Source: Fibrobacter sp. (GTDB taxonomy: Bacteria > Fibrobacterota > Fibrobacteria > Fibrobacterales > Fibrobacteraceae). Taken from it: a stretch of 64,000 nucleotides of DNA. Under the pieces are notes generated by a model. It was given only the letters and a program-made list of their open reading frames with translations. It was not told where the DNA came from and did not search any database. Location of the stretch: positions 62,001 through 126,000 of the forward strand of contig JAFXRC010000041.1 of NCBI GenBank assembly GCA_017526585.1, in the 5' to 3' direction. A program made the position numbers and the translations under genes. Positions 26,008 through 33,109 of the stretch are shown piece after piece; the stretch's first letter is position 1; every line of letters begins with the position of its first letter.

Positions 26008-27243
26008 ATGAACTCTCTTGCCTACCTAGCACGCCAGCCCATCCTCGACCGCGAGGGTAAAATCTACGCTTACGAGCTCCTGTTCCGCGATTCTCCCGAA
26101 AGCGACATCGCGATTATCGCAAGCGATGTCCTCGCGACAGCACAGGTGCTCGAGAACGTGCTGAACAACATTGGCATCCAGCGCCTGATCGGCAAGAACA
26201 AGGCGTTCGTGAACTGCAGCAGGAACATGCTGCTTGACAACCTGTTCGGTCTTTTAAACCCTAAGTACTTCGTACTCGAAATCCTCGAGGATGTCGAAGT
26301 GGACGACGCAATCGTCAAGGCGGTGCAACGCTACAAGGGGCTCGGATTCGAGCTGGCGCTCGACGACTTTATCTTCAACGAAGAGTTCATCAACCGTTTC
26401 AAGCCTCTGTTCCCCTACATCTCGTATGTGAAGATGGATGTCGTGGACAATTCGCTGCAGTCCATGGCGACCGCGGCGACCTTCTTCAAGACGATGGGCG
26501 TGAAGCTCCTCGCCGAAAAGGTCGAAGACGAAGCGACCTTCAAGCGCTGCGAGGAAGCGGGCTACGACTACTTCCAGGGATTCTTCTTTGCAAAGCCGGA
26601 ACTTGTCACGGGTCGCAAAATCGACGCAACTTCCGCGACCATCCTCCAGCTCTTGCTCCGCATCAAGTCGCGTCCGAGCCTAGAAGACCTCTGCGAACAC
26701 CTGCAGCAGCACGAAGACATTGCGCAGAACCTGCTGCGCTTCGTGAATTCCGATGCTCAAATTAGGCACAGCCGCATCAGCACCGTCAAGGAAGCGATCG
26801 TCTGGGTCGGCATGAGCCGCATCCAGGAATGGCTGATGCTCATGCTGTACGCCCGCCCCGAACTCGGCATGACACCGCAAAGTTCGCCGCTGTTCCAGAA
26901 CGCGACCCACCGCGCCAAGTTCCTCGAAAGCCTCGCCCGCACCATCGACGAAAACGACGATGACTTCTGCGCGAAGGCATTCATGGCGGGTCTCATCAGC
27001 CGCATGGACGCACTTGTGCGCGCCCCACTCGAAACCATTCTACCCGACGCCCCCGCCGACGACGAAATGCAGGATGCGCTCCTCAACCGCAGCGGACGCC
27101 TGGGCACTCTCCTCCGCCTTGCCGACGCCGTGGAACTCGACGACAGAGACTCGATTCGAGCAAGCCTTGCTGAACTCGGTCTGAGCTTTGCCCAGTTGAA
27201 ACTCTGCATCAACGAGACCTACAACTTTAGCAATGAACATTGA
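26008..27243 (+). CDS. EAL-HDOD signalling protein, degenerate EAL
   Basis: 411 residues. The first half is an EAL fold (LARQPILDREGKIYAYELLF at 7-26, ALDDFIF, YVKMD, LLAEKVE, YFQGFFFAKP) but the EAL motif reads ELL and several catalytic acids are altered, as in YuxH-type proteins, so it likely binds or signals rather than hydrolyses c-di-GMP. The second half (about 200-400) is an HDOD domain (LEDLCEHLQQHEDIAQNLLR). This pairing is common for regulators of motility or type IV pili. Its gene lies 3 bases after hisG and overlaps recR by 11 bases, an odd place for a signalling gene. Confidence 0.87.
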   Translation: MNSLAYLARQPILDREGKIYAYELLFRDSPESDIAIIASDVLATAQVLENVLNNIGIQRLIGKNKAFVNCSRNMLLDNLFGLLNPKYFVLEILEDVEVDDAIVKAVQRYKGLGFELALDDFIFNEEFINRFKPLFPYISYVKMDVVDNSLQSMATAATFFKTMGVKLLAEKVEDEATFKRCEEAGYDYFQGFFFAKPELVTGRKIDATSATILQLLLRIKSRPSLEDLCEHLQQHEDIAQNLLRFVNSDAQIRHSRISTVKEAIVWVGMSRIQEWLMLMLYARPELGMTPQSSPLFQNATHRAKFLESLARTIDENDDDFCAKAFMAGLISRMDALVRAPLETILPDAPADDEMQDALLNRSGRLGTLLRLADAVELDDRDSIRASLAELGLSFAQLKLCINETYNFSNEH

Positions 27244-27829
27244 GCCAGCAAGCCTTGAAGCGTTAATCGGGGAATTCTCGTCGCTCCCTGGAATCGGGCA
27301 CAAGACTGCCCGAAGGCTTGCCTACCATGTGCTTTCGAAAAGCGAAAGCGACGTGGAACGGTTTTCGACCAACCTGCTCAACGCAAAGAACAAGGTTCAC
27401 CCTTGCCCACGCTGCTACGCCTTCACCGACGAAGACCTTTGCCCCGTATGCAAGGCTCGCCAAGGTGCCAAGTCCATCTGCGTCGTCGAGAAGAGTTCCG
27501 ACATTATTCCCTTTGAACGCTCCGGCATTTACAAGGGAACCTACTTTGTTCTAGGCGGAGTCATTTCGCCCCTGGACGGCATCGGTCCCGAGCACTTGCA
27601 CCTGCCAGATCTGGTGCAGCGCATCAAGGACGAAAACATCGAGGAGCTGATCCTTGCCCTGGGTTCTAGCCCCGAAGCCGACAGCACCGCCTTGATGCTT
27701 GACCGCATGCTCGCAGGAGTGAGCGTCAAGCGCACGCGCCTTGCCCGCGGAATCCCTATGGGCAGCGATCTTGAATTTGTAGACGAAGTCACCATGCTCC
27801 GCGCTTTCGAAGGGAGAGTGAGCCTATGA
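27233..27829 (+). CDS. recR: Recombination protein RecR
   Basis: 198 residues, standard length. The helix-hairpin-helix (LPGIGHKTARRLAYHVL, about 18-34), C4 zinc finger (CPRC and CPVC near 57-75) and Toprim domain (ICVVEKSSDI onward) are all present. RecR works with RecF and RecO to load RecA at gaps. dnaX and ybaB, which often precede recR, are not here. The start overlaps the EAL-HDOD gene and the end overlaps engB by four bases. Confidence 0.95.
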   Translation: MNIEPASLEALIGEFSSLPGIGHKTARRLAYHVLSKSESDVERFSTNLLNAKNKVHPCPRCYAFTDEDLCPVCKARQGAKSICVVEKSSDIIPFERSGIYKGTYFVLGGVISPLDGIGPEHLHLPDLVQRIKDENIEELILALGSSPEADSTALMLDRMLAGVSVKRTRLARGIPMGSDLEFVDEVTMLRAFEGRVSL

Positions 27830-28512
27830 TGCCGAATGAAAAAGCCCCGAAGGGCGTCAAGGCAAATCTGCCGCCTAAAACAGTTCACCACGCTCCGGTA
27901 ATGGTCGGAGGCTACAAAATTGTCTCCGCCGAATTCGTAAAGGGTTCCACCAGCATCAAGCACCTACCCGAAGAGCGACTGCCGCAAATTGCGTTTCTCG
28001 GACGCTCCAATGTAGGCAAATCTTCGCTGATGAACGCCCTGATGGGTCGCAAAGACCTCGTCAAGGTCGGAAGAACCCCCGGAAAAACCCGCGAATTGAA
28101 TTTTTTCAAAGTCAACAACCAGTTTTTTCTAGTAGATTTACCTGGTGTAGGCTTTGCAAAGGTCAGCAACAGCAAACGCGACCAGATGGCAGACTTTATC
28201 CGCGAATACGTGGAAAAGTGTAAGGACCTGAAGGGACTCGTTTATTTGGTGGATGTGCGCCACGGCGGTCATGCCATCGATATCGAGACGGTCGAAGCCA
28301 TCCGCGCCACCGGTTGCCCCGTGCTGATTGTAGCAAGCAAACGCGACAAGGCAAACCAGTCGGAACTGGCAAAGGGTCTGCGCTCCATTCGGGAAAAGTT
28401 CGGTCTCGAAGAAAACCCGCTATGCGTGAGCTCCCTGAAAAAGTTCGGGCTGGATCAGCTTTGGCAAAACATTTTGGAAGCAATAGAACAGGTCGATGAT
28501 CAAAAGGGCTAA
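27826..28512 (+). CDS. engB: Ribosome biogenesis GTPase YihA/YsxC (EngB)
   Basis: 228 residues. P-loop GRSNVGKSS (about 63-71), GRTPGKTRELNFF (switch I with the G2 threonine), G3 DLPGVGFA, and a NKxD-like SKRDK are visible. EngB is needed for assembly of the large ribosomal subunit. The N-terminal 30 residues are an additional basic stretch. It overlaps recR (4 bases) and the following permease gene (17 bases). Confidence 0.94.
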   Translation: MMPNEKAPKGVKANLPPKTVHHAPVMVGGYKIVSAEFVKGSTSIKHLPEERLPQIAFLGRSNVGKSSLMNALMGRKDLVKVGRTPGKTRELNFFKVNNQFFLVDLPGVGFAKVSNSKRDQMADFIREYVEKCKDLKGLVYLVDVRHGGHAIDIETVEAIRATGCPVLIVASKRDKANQSELAKGLRSIREKFGLEENPLCVSSLKKFGLDQLWQNILEAIEQVDDQKG

Positions 28513-29374
28513 CAGAAACTCGGATAGGTTTACACCTCCCGCCAAGTTGCTACACAACCTGGGGTTGTTCCTGTTGCACCTTCAAACAGGACAACAGGCG
28601 GCACTGTTCTTCAAAGCTGTCGCGAGCCTATTCTCCAGCAGCCGAAGTTTCAAGACCGACTCCCGAAACATCATTTTGCAGACGTTCTTTACGGGTGTCG
28701 AAGTCTTCCCGATTCTCTTTATCGTTGCGACCTTGTTCGGTACCGTTGTCATTATCGAAGTGATTACCATGATGGGAAAGATGGGTTTCTCGGATGTGGT
28801 CGGAAGCTTGATTGTGGTGGTGATCATCCGCGAACTAGGACCAATCCTCACGGCGTTCTTGATTGCAGGACGAAGCGGTTCATCGCTTACCACTTACATC
28901 GGAAGCATGGTTATCAACTCCGAAGTCGACGCCCTTGCGACTATGGGTGTGGACCCTGTCCGCTACTTGGTGATGCCGGGCCTTATCGGCGGCTGCATCG
29001 CCATGGTCATCATGAACATCTTCTTTAGCGCAAGCGCCATCGTGGTCGGGTACTTCGTTACCAAGGGAGCAATTCTCCTTAGCGGAAATGCATTGAACAT
29101 CCAGCTGACTTGGACCTACCTGAGCACCGAAATTCTGAACGCCATCTCGCTTTCCGACTTTGTATTCGTCATCCTCAAGCCACTCGTCTTTGGCGCAATC
29201 ATTACGACAAACGCCTGCTACCAGGCGCTGAACATCCAGCGCGACGTTCGCCAGGTGCCCAAGGCAACATCGAGGTCCGTCGTCAAGTCTTTCCTGTATG
29301 TCGTTATCGCAGATGTGTTCCTCTCGGTGTACTACTTTGTTGAATACATGAACAACCTCTCGACGCTAATCTAA
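28496..29374 (+). CDS. mlaE: MlaE-family ABC transporter permease
   Basis: 292 residues with about six hydrophobic segments after a 50-residue N-terminus. The signature region IIRELGPILTAFLIAGRSGS (about 117-136) followed by SEVDALATMGVDPVRYLVMP is characteristic of MlaE/YrbE permeases, which move phospholipids between membranes or import lipids and steroids. It is directly followed by its ATPase. No MCE-domain (MlaD) gene follows, so the substrate-binding partner must be encoded elsewhere. Confidence 0.93.
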   Translation: MIKRANRNSDRFTPPAKLLHNLGLFLLHLQTGQQAALFFKAVASLFSSSRSFKTDSRNIILQTFFTGVEVFPILFIVATLFGTVVIIEVITMMGKMGFSDVVGSLIVVVIIRELGPILTAFLIAGRSGSSLTTYIGSMVINSEVDALATMGVDPVRYLVMPGLIGGCIAMVIMNIFFSASAIVVGYFVTKGAILLSGNALNIQLTWTYLSTEILNAISLSDFVFVILKPLVFGAIITTNACYQALNIQRDVRQVPKATSRSVVKSFLYVVIADVFLSVYYFVEYMNNLSTLI

Positions 29375-30189
29375 TGTTTGACGAAGCCTTAAGAATGGAA
29401 GATATCCACCTTGCCTATAGGGACATTGCAGGAGCAATGTTCTCTAAGCCGAGGACTTTGGGCTACTTTAGAGGCGAAGAAACCGACCCGCAGAAGGAAC
29501 TGTTCTCGGACGTGAACTTCGTCGTCAAGCGCGGCGAGACCGTCTGCATCGGCGGCGGTTCCGGTCAGGGCAAGAGCGCCCTGCTTCGAATTATCGCAGG
29601 GCTCGTGCGTCCTACAAAGGGAGACATCTACTACTTCGGCGAATACATTCCGCCGGAACGCCTGACAGCACTCGAAGTAGCAAAGCGTCAAGTGGGTATG
29701 GTATTCCAGAACGGAGCACTGATTTCAAACCTCAGGGTGCGCGACAACATCGCGCTTCCGCTCCGTTACCACAAGATGGGCTCGCCTGCAGAAATCGACG
29801 AAAAGATCAACATGGCCATGGACCTGATGCGCGTCCGCGACGAGGCGGACCTGTTCCCGCACATGCTCAGCATGGGCATGCAGAAGCGCGTCGCCATCGC
29901 ACGTAGCTGGGCCATGGACCCGAAGCTCCTCTTGATGGACGAACCCACCGCAGGGCTCGACAATTACAACCGCCGAAATCTGCTGCCGCTGATCGACAAC
30001 ATGCGTACGCTGTTCAAGACGACCATCATCATCGTGACCCACGACCTGATGATATCGAAGGAACTCGACTGCAACATCTGTTTCTTGCACCGCAAAAAAC
30101 TGACCGAGCCCAAGTCGTTTGACTACTGGCTGAATTCCAACAGCGAAATTTCCAAGGAACTTTTCCGCGATTTGCGTACAAGTGGTTAA
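29374..30189 (+). CDS. mlaF: MlaF-like ABC transporter ATP-binding protein
   Basis: 271 residues. Walker A GGGSGQGKSA (about 61-70), Q-loop VFQNGALISNL, a signature reading LSMGMQKR in place of LSGGM, Walker B LLLMDEPTAGLD and a switch histidine (VTHD). The glycine-to-methionine change at the signature is a little unusual but the rest is intact. It should power the MlaE permease encoded just before; the genes overlap by one base (TAATG). Confidence 0.92.
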   Translation: MFDEALRMEDIHLAYRDIAGAMFSKPRTLGYFRGEETDPQKELFSDVNFVVKRGETVCIGGGSGQGKSALLRIIAGLVRPTKGDIYYFGEYIPPERLTALEVAKRQVGMVFQNGALISNLRVRDNIALPLRYHKMGSPAEIDEKINMAMDLMRVRDEADLFPHMLSMGMQKRVAIARSWAMDPKLLLMDEPTAGLDNYNRRNLLPLIDNMRTLFKTTIIIVTHDLMISKELDCNICFLHRKKLTEPKSFDYWLNSNSEISKELFRDLRTSG

Positions 30190-30190
30190 T

Positions 30191-31195
30191 ATGCTACTCC
30201 CCTTACCCGACGATTTTCATGCCCACCTGCGCCAGGGAGAACTCCTGCCCGGTTATGTTCGTGACCTTGCCGCCCAATTTGGACGCGCCATCATTATGCC
30301 GAACACCGTTCCCGCGATGACAAGCGCCAAGGCGATTGCCGATTACAAGGCGCAGATTCTGGAAGCGGCAAAGAGCGTGCGGGCTGATTTTCAGCCGCTA
30401 ATGACCTTCAAGCTGAATCCGAACTACACGGAGCAGGATTTGAAGGACATGATGGATGTCGGCGTGGTCGCGGGCAAGTACTACCCCGCAGGCGTTACAA
30501 CTAACAGCGCCGACGGCATCAGCGATTTCGAGGCGGTTTTCCCCGTAGTGGCGATGATGGAAAAGCTGGGACTTGTGCTGTGCGTACACGGCGAAGAACC
30601 CGGCGAATTCTGCCTGGACCGTGAACCCGCTTTCATCAAGCGCGTCGAAACCCTTGCGGCAAAGTTCCCGAAGCTTAAAATCGTTTTCGAACACCTGAGT
30701 TCCGCAAAGTCGGTCGAAGCGGTCAAGCGACTCCCCGCCAATGTGGCGGCGACCTTCACGGTGCACCACCTGATGATGACCCTCGACGACATCGTCGGAG
30801 ACGCCCTACGGCCGCACCACTTCTGCAAGCCGCTGCCGAAGCGGCCGGAAGACCGTGCCGCCATCCGCGAAGCCGCCTTCAGCGGGAGTCCGAAGTTCTT
30901 TCTCGGCACGGACTCCGCCCCGCACCAGCTGGGCAAAAAGGAATGTCCGTGCGGGGCGGCGGGCGTCTACAGCGCACCGGTCGCCATTCCGCTGCTCGTA
31001 CAGGAATTCGACAAGGCAGGTCACCTCGACAAGCTCGCGAACTTCATCGCCGGCTTTGGCGCCGACTTCTACGGAATTCCGCGCACCACGCAGCAGATCG
31101 AAGTCGTAAAGGAATCATGGACGGTTCCTACAATCGTAAACGGCGTCGTACCTCTCGCTGCGGGACAGACGCTTGAATGGAAAATAAAGCAATAG
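30191..31195 (+). CDS. pyrC: Dihydroorotase, PyrC type
   Basis: 334 residues from the ATG at 30191, one base after the mlaF stop; a GTG at 30182 would add three residues and overlap mlaF. Metal ligands and catalytic elements are visible: DFHAHLR (8-14), the carbamylated-lysine segment VAGKYYPAGVTTNS, VHGEEP, FEHLSS and LGTDSAPH. This is the class II (E. coli-like) enzyme that cyclises carbamoyl-aspartate in pyrimidine synthesis. It is the last gene of the tight hisE-to-pyrC run. Confidence 0.95.
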   Translation: MLLPLPDDFHAHLRQGELLPGYVRDLAAQFGRAIIMPNTVPAMTSAKAIADYKAQILEAAKSVRADFQPLMTFKLNPNYTEQDLKDMMDVGVVAGKYYPAGVTTNSADGISDFEAVFPVVAMMEKLGLVLCVHGEEPGEFCLDREPAFIKRVETLAAKFPKLKIVFEHLSSAKSVEAVKRLPANVAATFTVHHLMMTLDDIVGDALRPHHFCKPLPKRPEDRAAIREAAFSGSPKFFLGTDSAPHQLGKKECPCGAAGVYSAPVAIPLLVQEFDKAGHLDKLANFIAGFGADFYGIPRTTQQIEVVKESWTVPTIVNGVVPLAAGQTLEWKIKQ

Positions 31196-31210
31196 TAAGG
31201 GACGCCCCTT

Positions 31211-32275
31211 ATGAAAGAATCACGCTCTTCTAATTTTGAGCTACTCCGGATCATCCTGATTCTTTTTGTAATCGCGCTCCACTACAACTCCCCCTATCGA
31301 CACGGCGCCTTCAGCTACATCGAAAGCGCTCCATTCATCAACCAATTCTTTCTGTTTAGCGTTGAAGCTCTCGCCCTTTGCGCCGTAAACACCTTCCTCT
31401 GCATCTCTGGATATTTCCTAAGCAAAAGGGAATCGGTCAATGTAAGAAAAGTCGTTTACCTGTTTACCGTCCTGATTGCATACAAAGTTATTTCGTATAT
31501 CATCGGGGCGGTCACAAGCGGTAGCTTTTCACTAGCAGATTTTCTGTACTGTTTCAACCTCGTCAATTACTACGCATGGCTCTATTGTGCCATTTACATG
31601 CTTTCGCCATTTTTGAATCTTGTTTTTAAGTACGCAAGCGACAAGAGCCTGAAAATATTCATGGCGATTCTCCTGGTTTTCTTTAGCATACTCCCGACAA
31701 TCACCGATTACTGCATTCCCGCATTCGCGCACACCAAAATATCAATCTCTGCGATTTCGATTTACGGTAACGGGAACGGCTACACCCTGGTCAACTTCAT
31801 CTTGCTCTACTATGTCGGCGGCTTTATCGCCCACAAGAAAATCAACCTGAAATGGCTTCCGTCGGCATTGGGCTTGATCTTCTGCACCGCGGTCATTTGC
31901 GCCATGATGTTCATCGAACCCATTTTAGCAATATCCTACTGTAACATTTTCGTCGTTCTGCAGGCAGCCCTGCTATTTCTTCTTTTCAAAAATTTGAACT
32001 TCAAGAGTCGCTTTATCAATTTCATCGCAAAAAGCGTATGGGGCATATTCATTATACACAGCACACTTATCACGCTGTTCATCAAGGAATATCCGCTTGC
32101 GCCCAGCATTTCAGGCTCTATTTCATCTTTGCTGACGCATTTTTCAATCTGCATTGCAGGCACATTCCTGTGCGCCCTGGTGTGGGACAAGCTCTGCTCC
32201 CTTGCCATCCGACCGATTCAACACCTACTTGACAAAGTTCCCGTGTTGAACAAAGAGATTTCCTTAAAGAAATAG
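31211..32275 (+). CDS. Acyltransferase-3 family membrane protein
   Basis: 354 residues with about ten helices. The N-terminus SSNFELLRIILILFVIALHY (catalytic histidine in helix 1) is typical of O-acetyltransferases that modify surface polysaccharide. LCISGYFLSKRES follows. It differs from the other two acyltransferases here and belongs to a different subfamily. The coding sequence looks richer in A and T and less biased in codon use than its neighbours, which suggests more recent acquisition, though no composition was computed. It starts 15 bases after pyrC. Confidence 0.85.
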   Translation: MKESRSSNFELLRIILILFVIALHYNSPYRHGAFSYIESAPFINQFFLFSVEALALCAVNTFLCISGYFLSKRESVNVRKVVYLFTVLIAYKVISYIIGAVTSGSFSLADFLYCFNLVNYYAWLYCAIYMLSPFLNLVFKYASDKSLKIFMAILLVFFSILPTITDYCIPAFAHTKISISAISIYGNGNGYTLVNFILLYYVGGFIAHKKINLKWLPSALGLIFCTAVICAMMFIEPILAISYCNIFVVLQAALLFLLFKNLNFKSRFINFIAKSVWGIFIIHSTLITLFIKEYPLAPSISGSISSLLTHFSICIAGTFLCALVWDKLCSLAIRPIQHLLDKVPVLNKEISLKK

Positions 32276-32332
32276 AGTTCTCTCTATTAAAATTTTCTTT
32301 TTTTTGTTCCTTTAACCTTAAAAATTATACAT

Positions 32333-32350
32333 TATGGGTGTAAACCCATA
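32333..32350. other. Perfect stem-loop in the leader of the plsC-like gene
   Basis: TATGGGT-GTAA-ACCCATA forms a seven-base stem with a GNRA-type loop, 14 bases before the ATG at 32365. It is not followed by a T-run, so it is not a terminator; it would sit next to the ribosome-binding site (AGGA). Confidence 0.55.
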
Positions 32351-32364
32351 TTTCTAGGACTATT

Positions 32365-33108
32365 ATGGCATTCTTTCGTGCAATTTTCTACTACTTGTTC
32401 ATCGCCGTCGGACTTTTTATCGTCGGCATACCTTTCATGTTCTACAAGGGCGTTCTTTGCAGGCGCTGGGAAGACAGTACCCGCGTATGCATTCCGTTTT
32501 TCCAGGTTTTGTTCAAGTTGTCGGGAATCAAGGTCGAAATAGAAGGCAAGGAGAATATTCCAGACCACAAGAAGTTCGTGCTCATCGCAAATCACCAGAG
32601 TTTTTTGGACATCAATGTGATTTGGCCCTCGATTACCATGACCTCGTTCATTGCGAAGGCGGAGCTTTGGAAAATCCCCGTATTCGGTTGGGTCTTGACT
32701 AGAATCGGTTGCATTCCGGTACACCGGAACCCGCGCAAAAATTTGGGTATGGGCGCCACCGTGAAAAAACGCCTTGAAGACAATGTGACGATTTCAGTGT
32801 TCCCCGAAGGCCATCGCAGCAACGACGGGCACATGCTCCCGTTCCAGAACGGCATTTTCCGCATGGCTAAAGAAAACGAATTTCCGCTCCTGCCGGTGAC
32901 GATTGTCGATAGCGGCAAGCGACTTTCCAAGACCAAGTGGGCGCAGACTCCGGGTGTGGTAAAGATTGTGGTGCACCCGCTGCAGACGCCCGAAAGCTTT
33001 AGAGACAAGTCCGTCGCCCAGTTGCGCGACGAGATGCACAACATGATTTCATCGGCGCTGCCTTACAGGCAAGCCGAAGCCGCCGAAGCGGCAAAAAAGG
33101 AGGCTTAG
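32365..33108 (+). CDS. plsC: 1-acyl-sn-glycerol-3-phosphate acyltransferase (second PlsC-like)
   Basis: 247 residues. N-terminal membrane helix (about 7-28), catalytic NHQSFLD (His and Asp four residues apart), and FPEGHRSNDG. The sequence resembles authentic PlsC more closely than the 18559-19257 protein, with VPVTIVDSG-type region and Ala/Glu-rich tail. It acylates lysophosphatidic acid in phospholipid synthesis. The stop is one base before the RNase R start, so the genes are co-transcribed. Confidence 0.92.
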   Translation: MAFFRAIFYYLFIAVGLFIVGIPFMFYKGVLCRRWEDSTRVCIPFFQVLFKLSGIKVEIEGKENIPDHKKFVLIANHQSFLDINVIWPSITMTSFIAKAELWKIPVFGWVLTRIGCIPVHRNPRKNLGMGATVKKRLEDNVTISVFPEGHRSNDGHMLPFQNGIFRMAKENEFPLLPVTIVDSGKRLSKTKWAQTPGVVKIVVHPLQTPESFRDKSVAQLRDEMHNMISSALPYRQAEAAEAAKKEA

Positions 33109-33109
33109 T

